Shown: positions 51,362 to 59,728 of the stretch, piece after piece | How the letters are laid out: each line of letters starts with the position of its first letter | Numbering within the stretch: position 1 is the first letter of the stretch | Assembly: GCA_902464565.1 (NCBI GenBank) | Contig: CABQJV010000004.1 | Span: forward strand, 1 to 64,000 | Source: an uncultured Collinsella sp. | Lineage (GTDB): Bacteria; Actinomycetota; Coriobacteriia; Coriobacteriales; Coriobacteriaceae | Reading direction: 5' to 3' | DNA: 64,000 bases | Notes under the pieces: model-generated | Told to the model about the DNA's origin: nothing | Database searches by the model: none | What the model saw: the letters and a program-made list of their open reading frames with translations, nothing else | Made by a program: the position numbers and the translations under genes

Positions 51362-51391
51362 GGTTACGCGGGTTTACCAACCCGCGTAACC
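51362..51391. repeat. GTTACGCGG hairpin, copy 3
   Basis: GGTTACGCGGGTT-TACC-AACCCGCGTAACC is a perfect 13-bp stem. With copy 2 it forms a direct repeat of about 75 bases including downstream GACGCTGCGCG and GACAATTTG. Confidence 0.85.
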
Positions 51392-51432
51392 AGTTGACGC
51401 TGCGCGCCGCCCAGGTCGACAATTTGTCATTC

Positions 51433-51475
51433 AAAAGGCAAGGCATGACCAGAAGGTCTATGCCTTGCCTTTTTC
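51433..51475 (+). terminator. Terminator of lysS transcript
   Basis: AAAAGGCAAGGCAT (51433-51446) pairs perfectly with 51460-51473, and an inner GACC/GGTC closes on AGAA. T run follows. Confidence 0.95.
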
Positions 51476-51539
51476 ATGCCAACTTGTTCGACCTGGACGG
51501 CGCTCGCTGGCGTTGCCAAAACATCGGCGTTGCCGGAGT

Positions 51540-51593
51540 AGTCATTGGGGACGTTCTTGTTTGACTGGTCATTTAAGAACGTCCCCAATGACT
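51540..51593. repeat. GGGGACGTTCTT hairpin
   Basis: AGTCATTGGGGACGTTCTT (51540-51558) has a perfect 19-bp complement (51575-51593) around a 16-base loop. It is the longest perfect stem of the GGGGAC style in the window. The remaining bases of this 447-base gap (51476-51539, 51594-51713) show no gene. Confidence 0.8.
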
Positions 51594-51713
51594 AGGGGGT
51601 CTACCGACGCATTGGGGGTTTGCGCCTTCCATGCATGACAGCCGTCTCTTTTATGTTTCCTTTAGCCGTTGCTGCCTAGGATGGGGGTTAGTCGGTAGGA
51701 AGGGAGCGTCTAT

Positions 51714-53282
51714 ATGGACGACGCGAGCGAGCGTTCAATCGAAGAGGACATGCTCGATCAGTTCAATTACTTTGATGATGAAGACGAGGAGCTGATCGAC
51801 CGTCGCGAGCCAGCGCCGCTTGATTCCTTTGATCTGGTCGATGAAGAGACTGATGAGGTTGAGGACGAATCAACGGAGCCCCCACAGTCTTCGCGCCTTA
51901 ACTCGCTGCTTTCGAGAGCCCCCATGCACCACGGCGTTCGTGCCGGCGCGCTCCATATGAAAACTGACTGGCACCAGATCGTGACGGCAGGCGATGAGCT
52001 TGCCGTCGATGCGCCGCTCACCGATAAATCATCCATCATCTGCCGCACCGGCATGCTTATGCTGGCAAGCGGAACGGGTGCCTGGCGCGTGCGCGATACC
52101 ATGAATCGTGTTGCCGCCGTACTCGGTGTCACCATCCACGTTGACTTAAGTCTTCTGTCGTTTGAGTGCACCTGCATCGAAGATGGCCACTGCTTTAACG
52201 AGGTTGTCAGCCTGCCCACAACGGGAGTCAATACCCATCGCATTTGGATGATGGAGAGCTTCTTAAAGGAAATCGAGACGTATGGGCGCCGGTTTACCGT
52301 GCACGAATACCACGAGATGCTCAAGACCGTTGAGAGTTCAAAACCTGATTACGCGCCTTGGCAACAGGGCCTTGCGGCAGCTTGTGCTTGCGGCGCCTTC
52401 GTCTTTTTGCTCGGCGGCGGCCCTATCGAGATGGCCTGCGCGTTTGTGGGCGCGGGTGTCGGCAACTTTGCCCGCTCTCATATTCTCAAGCAAGGCCTTG
52501 GTCAGTTCAGCGCGCTGACGACCGGCGTTGCGCTCGCTTGCGTTTCGTATCTGCTGGCATTGCTCGGCCTTGGCCAGGTCATACCGGGGGCAATGTCGCA
52601 CCAAGAAGGCTATATCGGCGCCATGCTCTTTGTGATTCCCGGCTTTCCGCTCATTACGGCAGGCCTCGACATCGCTAAGCTCGACATGCGAAGCGGTATC
52701 GAGCGCCTTTCATATGCCGTATCGATTATTGTGATGGCGACGCTCGTAGGTTGGATGGTTGCCGAGTGTGTTGGCCTGGCGCCGGACGACTTTGCGCCGC
52801 TCGGCCTTTCGCCGCTTGCTCTTACGCTCCTGCGCGTGGTGATGAGCTTCGTTGGCGTATTCGGCTTCTCGGTGATGTTCAACAGCCCGGTAAAGATGGC
52901 CGCGGCAGCTGGGTTGATCGGCGCCGTGTCCAATACCCTGCGCCTTACGCTCGTCGATGCGCCGACGGTGCTTCCCTTCCTGGGCCTGAGCGCAGGCATG
53001 CCTCCCGAGGCGGCCGCGTTTATCGGCGCGCTGGTATCGGGTCTGCTGGCAAGCTTGGCCGAAGTCAAGCTCACCTACCCGCGCATCGCTCTCACGGTGC
53101 CTTCGATTGTCATTATGGTGCCTGGTCTGTATCTCTATCGCTCTATGTATTACATGTGCACCTTCGACACGGTCAACATGCTCGGCTGGTTTGTGCGCGC
53201 AGTGCTCATCGTGGCGTTTCTGCCCGTTGGCTTGGGCGTGGCGAGAACCCTCACCGACCCTCGCTGGCGCCATACCAGCTAA
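51714..53282 (+). CDS. ThrE-family threonine/serine exporter (fused DUF1212-DUF3815)
   Basis: A very acidic N-terminal region (about 1-70) is followed by the cytoplasmic ThrE domain (about 85-215; CRTGMLMLASGTGAWRVRDT, TCIEDGHCFNEVVSL) and about ten membrane segments (225-515), including ACACGAFVFLLGGGPIEMAC and EGYIGAMLFVIPGFPLITAG. In many bacteria the two membrane halves are separate genes; here they are one chain of 522 residues. It would export threonine or serine. AGGGAG precedes the ATG by about nine bases. Related fungal and bacterial proteins share this fold, so substrate is inferred from the family only. Confidence 0.83.
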   Translation: MDDASERSIEEDMLDQFNYFDDEDEELIDRREPAPLDSFDLVDEETDEVEDESTEPPQSSRLNSLLSRAPMHHGVRAGALHMKTDWHQIVTAGDELAVDAPLTDKSSIICRTGMLMLASGTGAWRVRDTMNRVAAVLGVTIHVDLSLLSFECTCIEDGHCFNEVVSLPTTGVNTHRIWMMESFLKEIETYGRRFTVHEYHEMLKTVESSKPDYAPWQQGLAAACACGAFVFLLGGGPIEMACAFVGAGVGNFARSHILKQGLGQFSALTTGVALACVSYLLALLGLGQVIPGAMSHQEGYIGAMLFVIPGFPLITAGLDIAKLDMRSGIERLSYAVSIIVMATLVGWMVAECVGLAPDDFAPLGLSPLALTLLRVVMSFVGVFGFSVMFNSPVKMAAAAGLIGAVSNTLRLTLVDAPTVLPFLGLSAGMPPEAAAFIGALVSGLLASLAEVKLTYPRIALTVPSIVIMVPGLYLYRSMYYMCTFDTVNMLGWFVRAVLIVAFLPVGLGVARTLTDPRWRHTS

Positions 53283-53315
53283 TTGGTGCAAGGGGGACAG
53301 GTTACTTTGCACCAA
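53283..53315. repeat. GGGACAG-type hairpin after the ThrE gene
   Basis: TTGGTGCAA (53283-53291) pairs with TTGCACCAA (53307-53315) around GGGGGACAGGTTACT. It begins directly after the stop codon, like the near-identical copy at 15894. Confidence 0.75.
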
Positions 53316-53388
53316 ATGAGTTGCGGTGAAATAGGGACTGAATTGTTGCTTAAAGGGTCAAAACAGTCCGTATTCCACCGCAACTTAT
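53316..53388. repeat. 73-bp inverted repeat, MITE-like
   Basis: ATGAGTTGCGGTG then AAATAGGGACTG (53316-53340) mirrors 53364-53388 with three mismatches around a 23-base loop (AATTGTTGCTTAAAGGGTCA at its start). It directly abuts the hairpin before it. No gene is seen in the 311-base gap up to 53593. Confidence 0.7.
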
Positions 53389-53499
53389 GGGGTCGGGGGT
53401 TTTGGTGCCCTGCATCTCCACAAACTCAACGCTTACGAAGCGCGCGCCGTTCGTGTTAGGGTAGTTCCACCACATAAGTAGTCGCAGACGCGCGTAACA

Positions 53500-53549
53500 C
53501 GGGCGGGCGAGATGAAGTTCCAACAGCTCCATCTTGCCCGCCCGTTTTT
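53500..53549 (+). terminator. Terminator or attenuator before DUF2798 gene
   Basis: CGGGCGGGCGAGATG (53500-53514) pairs with CATCTTGCCCGCCCG (53530-53544) with one G-T pair, then TTTTT. It lies 45 bases before the DUF2798 start and over 200 bases from the previous stop, so it may end the ThrE transcript late or attenuate the next gene. Confidence 0.8.
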
Positions 53550-53593
53550 GTTGCGTGGTGCCGCGGCGTAACACAGAAAGGAATCTGCCCTTC

Positions 53594-54142
53594 ATGCCTA
53601 TCAACAAACGAGAGAGCCTGCTGTTCACCTTTATCATGTGCTTTTGCATGGTGCTCTGGATGAGCATCTACAACGTTGCCCTGCAGCACGGGGCCATCAA
53701 CGGCGAGGTCGTTGCCGCTGCGTGGCTCGGCTTCCCCGTTGCCTACATTTTTGCCATGTGCTGCGACTGGTTCGTCGCCAGCCCGCTCGCCAAGGGTTTC
53801 GCCTTTAAGTACTTGGTCACGCCGGGCAAGAGCTCGCCGCTTGCCATGACGCTCGCCGTCAGCTCCTGCATGGTCGTTCCCATGGTTATCATCATGTCGC
53901 TGTACGGTGCCTGCGAGGGTCTGACGCACATGCCCGGCGGCATCCTTGCGAACCTGTATTCCGTGCCCGCGATCTGGATGATCAACATCCCGCATAATTT
54001 TGTGATGGCGCTGCCGTGGAACCTTTTGGTAGCCGGTCCGATTTCCCACTTCGTCTTCCGTCGCGCCTTCCCTGTGGGGACGGTTTTCGAGGAGGAGCAT
54101 GCCGAGCTCTTGGAGCAGGCTATGGCTCCTGAGTGCGAGTAG
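53594..54142 (+). CDS. DUF2798 membrane protein
   Basis: The 182-residue protein has four membrane segments in two similar halves: LLFTFIMCFCMVLWMSIYN with VVAAAWLGFPVAYIFAMCCD, then LAVSSCMVVPMVIIMSLYGA with IPHNFVMALPWNLLVAGPIS. This tandem hairpin pattern with short polar loops is DUF2798. Family function is unknown. The ATG at 53594 has AAAGGAA ten bases upstream; the longer upstream frame would begin inside the hairpin at 53500. The 165 bases after it hold no gene before the terminator at 54308. Confidence 0.8.
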   Translation: MPINKRESLLFTFIMCFCMVLWMSIYNVALQHGAINGEVVAAAWLGFPVAYIFAMCCDWFVASPLAKGFAFKYLVTPGKSSPLAMTLAVSSCMVVPMVIIMSLYGACEGLTHMPGGILANLYSVPAIWMINIPHNFVMALPWNLLVAGPISHFVFRRAFPVGTVFEEEHAELLEQAMAPECE

Positions 54143-54307
54143 CTCGCTTAGGGATCTGCTGAGCGCGGGCGACTTGCTTGGTTGGAGCCCTAAGCGTGGA
54201 TAGCTCTCTCGGCGACATCGCGGGCGTGAGCGGTGCGCATGACCGGAGGGCCCGTGCTGCTCCGTTGCCCGACGTGCTAGCGCGCAGAACAATCTGTTGG
54301 TGCATTC

Positions 54308-54341
54308 GGCGGCTGCTGAAGCGTTTCGGCAGCCGCTTTTT
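54308..54341 (+). terminator. Terminator before giant gene B
   Basis: GCGGCTGC (54309-54316) pairs with GCAGCCGC (54329-54336), with an inner GAA/TTC, followed by TTTTTAT. It isolates the TetR-controlled unit from upstream transcription. Confidence 0.9.
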
Positions 54342-54353
54342 ATACGGAGTTTA

Positions 54354-54374
54354 AATACAACAGTCTGTTGTATT
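54354..54374. promoter_or_regulatory. 21-bp palindromic operator, probable TetR site
   Basis: AATACAACAG and CTGTTGTATT are perfect inverted 10-base half-sites around a central T. The site is 50 bases before the giant gene, and TATATC at 54386 could be the -10 box, so a bound protein would block the promoter. The TetR gene at the end of the same unit (58847) is the likely binder. Confidence 0.7.
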
Positions 54375-54423
54375 ACGTAGAGTGGTATATCTCTAGCGGG
54401 AAAAATGCGAGAGACGGAGCATT

Positions 54424-57400
54424 ATGGCGTTGCTAGTAGGACTGGACGTAGGGTCGACGACGACCAAAGTTTACGCGATGCACGAGGATATGACCGAGGC
54501 GTGGTGGGGATATCGCCGCCACGGGGCGTGTCAGACAGCGAGCGTGCGCGCCATGCTCGGCGAGCTCGCCGAGCGCTTTCCCCATGAGTCACTGCGCGTT
54601 GCGGTGACCGGCTCGGGTGCGCGCGATATCGCGACCGCGCTGGGCGCCTCGTACGTTCAGGAGGTGGTCGCCAACGCGCTCGCGATCAGCAGGTTCTATC
54701 CGCAGACGCGCTGCGCCATCGAGCTGGGCGGCCAAGACGCCAAGATGATCTTCTTCCGCACCAACGATAAGGGAGACATCGAGGTTGCCGACATGCGCAT
54801 GAACGGCTCGTGCGCAGGCGGTACCGGTGCATTTATCGACGAGATGGCAAAGCTCATGGGGGTCGGCACCGAATCGGGCGAGTTCGAGCAGCTCGCAAGC
54901 CGGGGAACGACCGTCCACGAGGTCTCGGGCCGCTGCGGCGTGTACGCAAAGACCGATATCCAGCCGCTGCTCAACGAGGGCATTCCTACCACCGACCTGG
55001 CGCTTTCGGCGCTTCACGCGGTCGCCCGCCAAACGATCGGCGGTCTGGCCCAGGGTATCGACATCGAGCCGCCGGTAATCTTCGAGGGCGGTACGCTCGC
55101 CTACAACCCCACACTGGTCCGCGTGTTCCGGGAGCAACTGAATCTATCGGACGATCAGGTTATCGTCCCGCGCGATCCGCAGATCATGGTCGCGCGCGGT
55201 GCCGCCCTGTCGCTGACCGACATGTTCGCATCGTCCCAACCGATCGACCTTCCCGACGCTTTTGTCCGGCTGGATAAGCTCGAGACGGTCGCGCCCGCAA
55301 GCGGGGAGGGACGTCTTGCCCAGCCCTTTTTTGCCACACCTGCCGAGCAGGCGGATTTTACGGCACGCCATGGCAAAGAGACGCCGGCAAAGGGTCCGGA
55401 TGCGTATGCGCCCGGAGAGACGGTGCGTGTGGCGCTCGGTATCGATTCGGGGAGCACGACGACCAAGTTCGCCCTGGTCGATGAGGCGGGTGAGCTTGTC
55501 GATTCGTTCTACGCGTCTAATAACGGCAGACCGCTCGACGTCGCCCAACAGGGTCTTGTCAGCTTGAAGAACCGCTGGGAGACAGCGGGAGTCACGCTTG
55601 CGATCGATGCCGTGGGCACCACGGGATACGGCGAGGAGCTTTTCGCGCGCGCGTTCCACGCCGACTACCATACGGTCGAGACGGTCGCGCACGCCCGCGC
55701 CGCGTGCGCATGCGTTCCCGATGCGACCTTCGTGCTCGACATCGGCGGACAGGATATGAAGGCCATCTGGCTCAACCACGGCGTGCTGACCGATATCGTC
55801 GTCAACGAGGCGTGCTCTGCGGGCTGCGGCTCGTTCCTCGAGGGTTTTGCCAAAAACCTCGGAATAGCCGTTGAGGATATCGCGACCGAGGCATTTTCGT
55901 CCAAAGCCCCCGCCGTTCTCGGCAGCCGCTGCACGGTGTTCATGAACAGCAGCGTCGTTTCCGAGCAGCGGCGCGGTAAGGGCCCGGGCGAAATCATGGC
56001 CGGTCTCTGCCGTTCGATTATCGAGAACGTGTTCACCAAGGTCATTCGCGTTTCAAATCTCAACCGTCTGGGCGACAAAGTCGTCGTCCAGGGCGGCACG
56101 TTCCGAAACGACGCGGTGCTGCGCGCATTCGAGCAGTATCTGGGCAAACCCGTCACGCGTGCGCCCCACCCGGGGCTGATGGGCGCTATCGGTATCGCCC
56201 TGCTCGCGCGCGAGGAATGCCGCAAGGGCGACGCCGGCACGTCGTTTATCGGGCTCGATGCCGTGGAGCGCTTCGAGCATCGCGAGTTCGGCGGCGTTAC
56301 CTGCCGTCGGTGCAACAACCGCTGCCAGCGCGCGGTCGTGGCATTTGGCGACGGCTCGCTTTACGTCACGGGCAATCGCTGCCCGCGCGGCGGCGCCATC
56401 TCATGGAATGAGCTCGTGCGCGAGGTTCCCGCGGCGGAGGAGCTGCGTCCGCAGGGTGCTTGCGAGGCACAGGCACCCGGCACGGGGCGCGACCGGACCG
56501 CGGCTGCCCCCAATCTCTTTGTCGACCGCGAGAAGCTGCTGTTCGAGTCGTACCCCACGGTTCCCGTCTGCGGGGGGCGCGATGTCACGATCGGCATTCC
56601 CCGTGTGCTCGAGTTCTGGGACACCATGCCGTTCTGGTCGACGTTCTTCAGCACGCTCGGCTTTAAGGTGCGCGTCTCGGGACGCAGCACCAAGGCGATG
56701 TACGAGCGCGGTCTGGCGCACGTCACATCCGACACCGTGTGCTTCCCGGCCAAGCTCGTCCACGGGCACATCCGCAATCTCGTCGACGCCGGCGTCGACC
56801 GCATCTTCATGCCCATCATCACGACGGTGCCCACCGAAAACACCGCCTCTACCAGCGAGTGGATGTGCGCCGTCGTAAAGGGATACCCCTACGTGATGCG
56901 CAATTCCGATAACCCGGAGGAGCGTTTCGGCGTTCCGTTCGATACGCCGCTGTTCCACTGGTACGACGAGGGCGACCGAAACCGCCAGCTCAAGGCGTGG
57001 TGCAAGGAGACCTTCGATATCGATGCCGACCTGGTTGCCAAGGCGACCGAGCAGGCGGACCGCGCGCAGGAGACGTTTGAGAACCAGCTGCAGCTGCGCG
57101 GCAGGCAGGTGCTCGAGAACGTGCGCGAGGACGGCGGCTACGCGGTGGTGATCGCTTCGCGCCCGTACCACAACGACCCGCTGGTCAACCACGGGCTGCC
57201 CAAGCTCTTCTCTGAGCGCGGCATCCCCGTGCTGACGCCCGATGCGGTGCCGGGGGTCTGCAACGTCGATCTTTCCAACAGCCGCATCGACATCGTGAAC
57301 AACTACCATGCGCGCATGCTGTCGTGCGCGGTCATCGTCGCATCGACGCCCGAGCTCGAGCTCGTGCAGATGGGCAGCTTCGGCTGCGGCCACGATGCGT

Positions 57401-58863
57401 ATCTCACCGACGAGATCGCGCGCATGATGGGCGAGATGGGCTCCAAGGTTCCGATGATGATCAAGCTCGATGAGAGCGACGTCGCCGGTCCCATGGGCAT
57501 TCGCGTGCGTTCGTTTATCGAGTCGGTCAACCGTCGTCGCGCGGAGGAGCGTGCCGAGGGCGCCCGGGTGCACGCGGTCCATCCGCTCGACGACCCGTAT
57601 AAGGTCAAGTACACCAAGCGCGACCGGCACGACAAGATCGCGCTGGTCCCCAACACCTCCCATGCGTTCTGCAGGCTCATGACCGCGGCGATGCGCAATC
57701 AGGGCGTGCGCGCCGAGGCCCTTGATATCGGGCGCGAGGATGCCATCCGCCTGGGCAAACGCTATGTGCACAACGACATCTGCTTCCCCGCGCAAATCGT
57801 GATCGGCGAGGCGCTCGCGGCACTCGAGAGCGGTAAGTACGACCCGCACGACGTCGCCGTGGTGACTGGCAAGTATATCGGCGACTGCCGCCTGACGCAC
57901 TACATGCCCCTGCTGCGCCGCGCGCTCGACGACGCGGGATACGACTATGTCCCGGTGCTCACCAACGACGACGTCGATGCTCACAATGCGCATCCGGGCT
58001 TCAAGCTCGGCCTTGGCCCGAGCATCCAGATCGCCTACGGTCTTCCCATGATCGATGCCCTCGAGGCCATGCTTAGGCGCATCCGTCCCTACGAGCTCGA
58101 GAAGGGCGCGGCGGACGCTGCGTTCGACCGCGCGCTCGATGAGGTTATCGAGGGCATGGAGCGCTCCGGGCTGAGAGGCCAGGCGACGGGCTTCAAACGC
58201 GCGCTTGCGATCATGGACGCCGTTCCGTACGACCGCTCGAACCCGCATCCGACCGTTCTCATCGTGGGCGAGTACCTGCTCAATTTCCATCTCGGCGCCA
58301 ACCACGAGATCGAGCGCTACCTCGAGGACAACGGGCTCGAGGTCATCGAGGCGCGCATGACCGACGTAATCCGCAAGACCTATTTCTACAAGCATGCGCA
58401 GTCGCGCGAGTTCCACGTCGACCTGTCGCTGCCCGAAAAGGCCTGGTACGCCACGGCGGACAACCTGTTCGAGCTCGCGCACGACCGTTGCGACCGCCTG
58501 GGCGCGGCGAGCCCGCTCTACGAGCCGCCGACGCGCATGCCCGAGCTCGTGCGCGCGAGCGATAAGATCCTGCACCATACGTTCGATGCGGGCGAGGGCG
58601 TGCTGATTCCGGCGGAGATTCTCGAGCACGCCAAGCGCGGCTGCCGCAACTTCGTGATCCTGCAGCCGTTCGGGTGTCTGCCCAACCATGTCGTGGGGCG
58701 CGGGCTCATCCATGCGCTCAAGGAGCAGTATCCCACGGCGCAGTTCCTGCCGCTCGACTACGATCCCGACGTGAGCTTCGCCAACGTGGAGAACCGTCTT
58801 CAGATGCTCATCATGAACGCCAAGGCGCAGGGGTGCGGTGAGGCGCATGGCGAGACCGCGTAA
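54424..58863 (+). CDS. Giant acyl-CoA dehydratase activase/dehydratase-like fusion (copy B, 1479 aa)
   Basis: This is a paralogue of the protein at 378, without its N-terminal extension and CVSC tail. ASKHA domain 1 (about 1-275) has GLDVGSTTTK, GGQDAK, MNGSCAGGTGAF and GRCGVY. ASKHA domain 2 (about 334-590) has GIDSGSTTTK, GGQDMK, NEACSAGCGSF and SRCTVF. CRRCNNRC and NRC follow near 625-655, then DUF2229 (about 715-930) and the HgdB-like C-terminal part (RPYHND, FGCG, NDICFP, GCLPNH). In DUF2229, two cysteine sites of copy A (MPC, NCYNC) are MPI and EWMC here. A 21-bp dyad precedes the gene and a TetR gene overlaps its end. ATP-driven low-potential reduction is inferred; substrate unknown. 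Confidence 0.85.
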   Translation: MALLVGLDVGSTTTKVYAMHEDMTEAWWGYRRHGACQTASVRAMLGELAERFPHESLRVAVTGSGARDIATALGASYVQEVVANALAISRFYPQTRCAIELGGQDAKMIFFRTNDKGDIEVADMRMNGSCAGGTGAFIDEMAKLMGVGTESGEFEQLASRGTTVHEVSGRCGVYAKTDIQPLLNEGIPTTDLALSALHAVARQTIGGLAQGIDIEPPVIFEGGTLAYNPTLVRVFREQLNLSDDQVIVPRDPQIMVARGAALSLTDMFASSQPIDLPDAFVRLDKLETVAPASGEGRLAQPFFATPAEQADFTARHGKETPAKGPDAYAPGETVRVALGIDSGSTTTKFALVDEAGELVDSFYASNNGRPLDVAQQGLVSLKNRWETAGVTLAIDAVGTTGYGEELFARAFHADYHTVETVAHARAACACVPDATFVLDIGGQDMKAIWLNHGVLTDIVVNEACSAGCGSFLEGFAKNLGIAVEDIATEAFSSKAPAVLGSRCTVFMNSSVVSEQRRGKGPGEIMAGLCRSIIENVFTKVIRVSNLNRLGDKVVVQGGTFRNDAVLRAFEQYLGKPVTRAPHPGLMGAIGIALLAREECRKGDAGTSFIGLDAVERFEHREFGGVTCRRCNNRCQRAVVAFGDGSLYVTGNRCPRGGAISWNELVREVPAAEELRPQGACEAQAPGTGRDRTAAAPNLFVDREKLLFESYPTVPVCGGRDVTIGIPRVLEFWDTMPFWSTFFSTLGFKVRVSGRSTKAMYERGLAHVTSDTVCFPAKLVHGHIRNLVDAGVDRIFMPIITTVPTENTASTSEWMCAVVKGYPYVMRNSDNPEERFGVPFDTPLFHWYDEGDRNRQLKAWCKETFDIDADLVAKATEQADRAQETFENQLQLRGRQVLENVREDGGYAVVIASRPYHNDPLVNHGLPKLFSERGIPVLTPDAVPGVCNVDLSNSRIDIVNNYHARMLSCAVIVASTPELELVQMGSFGCGHDAYLTDEIARMMGEMGSKVPMMIKLDESDVAGPMGIRVRSFIESVNRRRAEERAEGARVHAVHPLDDPYKVKYTKRDRHDKIALVPNTSHAFCRLMTAAMRNQGVRAEALDIGREDAIRLGKRYVHNDICFPAQIVIGEALAALESGKYDPHDVAVVTGKYIGDCRLTHYMPLLRRALDDAGYDYVPVLTNDDVDAHNAHPGFKLGLGPSIQIAYGLPMIDALEAMLRRIRPYELEKGAADAAFDRALDEVIEGMERSGLRGQATGFKRALAIMDAVPYDRSNPHPTVLIVGEYLLNFHLGANHEIERYLEDNGLEVIEARMTDVIRKTYFYKHAQSREFHVDLSLPEKAWYATADNLFELAHDRCDRLGAASPLYEPPTRMPELVRASDKILHHTFDAGEGVLIPAEILEHAKRGCRNFVILQPFGCLPNHVVGRGLIHALKEQYPTAQFLPLDYDPDVSFANVENRLQMLIMNAKAQGCGEAHGETA

Positions 58864-59536
58864 GGACGCCGATGCGCCCGATGCACGCACCCGTATCATC
58901 GAGGCGTTTTGGGAGCTCATCGAGAACAACAGCATCTTCGAGCTGTCGGTTGGCGAGGTGACCCGCGCCGCCCAGTGCAATCGCGGAACGTTTTACTACT
59001 ATTTTCACGATTTCGATGAACTCGTCGCCATCGCCATAGCCCAGCTGCTGCAGGATAACGAGCTCATCACCGATGCCCTCTGGCATTTTTCGAGCGAGGG
59101 CGACCTTTCGGCGTTCGACCGGCGCGACGTCCGCTGCCTGCTGCGGCGCATCGTCATCACCATGAGGGCGGGTGCCGCCGGGCAGGTCGTGCAGGGCATC
59201 CATACGATCATCATCGACCGCGTGAGAGAGATCGTCCACCCCGACGGAGAAGAGCTCAAGGCAGATTCGAGCTTTGCGGTGGGCTTTCTGGTCTCGGGCA
59301 TCATGGGCTTTGTGATGGCGGTCGGCTTTGCCCGGGAGGGCGGCGAGGAGATAGACCTCGAGCAGCTGGGGGACAGCGCGTGCGCGTACCTGAGGGCGGT
59401 CGCCATGCAGACGGTGGAAACGGTCGCGCAAGTCGAGGGCGTCGATACATCCGAGCTGCTCGAACGCGTCTCCAAGGAGGCCGATGCCTATCGCGCATCG
59501 CGTGCGACGAGTCCCGACGCGGTGAAAGACGCCTAG
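58847..59536 (+). CDS. TetR/AcrR family regulator
   Basis: The 229-residue protein begins MARPRKDADAPDARTRIIEA and has the TetR helix-turn-helix at about 12-58 (LSVGEVTRAAQCNRGTFYYY, then FHDFDELV). The C-terminal ligand domain is helical with a conserved-looking FLVSGIMGFVMAVGF. The start overlaps the end of the giant gene by 17 bases (ATG 58847; a GTG at 58838 is possible), so enzyme and regulator are translated together. The operator at 54354 makes autorepression of the whole unit likely. The inducer is unknown; an acyl-CoA or another enzyme-linked metabolite would be expected. Confidence 0.9.
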   Translation: MARPRKDADAPDARTRIIEAFWELIENNSIFELSVGEVTRAAQCNRGTFYYYFHDFDELVAIAIAQLLQDNELITDALWHFSSEGDLSAFDRRDVRCLLRRIVITMRAGAAGQVVQGIHTIIIDRVREIVHPDGEELKADSSFAVGFLVSGIMGFVMAVGFAREGGEEIDLEQLGDSACAYLRAVAMQTVETVAQVEGVDTSELLERVSKEADAYRASRATSPDAVKDA

Positions 59537-59561
59537 GGTTTCTCTTGCGGGGCGCCTGTCG

Positions 59562-59589
59562 CGCATCGCGCGGTGAGTCCCGCGATGCG
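59562..59589. terminator. Hairpin after TetR gene
   Basis: CGCATCGCG (59562-59570) pairs perfectly with CGCGATGCG (59581-59589). There is no T run, so termination here is uncertain. Confidence 0.45.
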
Positions 59590-59669
59590 GTCATAACCTG
59601 CATTCATGTGAGCCGGGTTTATAGATATTCCTCCAGCTGTTAACATAGACAACCTGTGGGTAAAGAGAC

Positions 59670-59697
59670 AAAAGCGCCGCCGACGGGCGGGCGTTTT
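59670..59697 (+). terminator. Terminator-like hairpin in the clpC leader
   Basis: AAAAGCGCC (59670-59678) pairs with GGCGTTTT (59690-59697) with a bulged G, and a GCC/GGC inner stem. It is 31 bases before the clpC start, so it may end the TetR transcript or attenuate clpC. No CtsR heptad repeat (GGTCAAA type) is seen in this gap. Confidence 0.5.
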
Positions 59698-59728
59698 GAT
59701 TTCGATGAACTCATGTAAGGAAACGAGC

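Noticed and set aside
49170..51446. 758-residue frame antisense to lysS
   Set aside because: Shadow frame with repetitive Leu/Gly/Val/Asp composition, no recognisable motif.
56401..58980. 859-residue frame antisense to giant gene B
   Set aside because: Covers conserved coding sequence on the plus strand; composition of a shadow frame.
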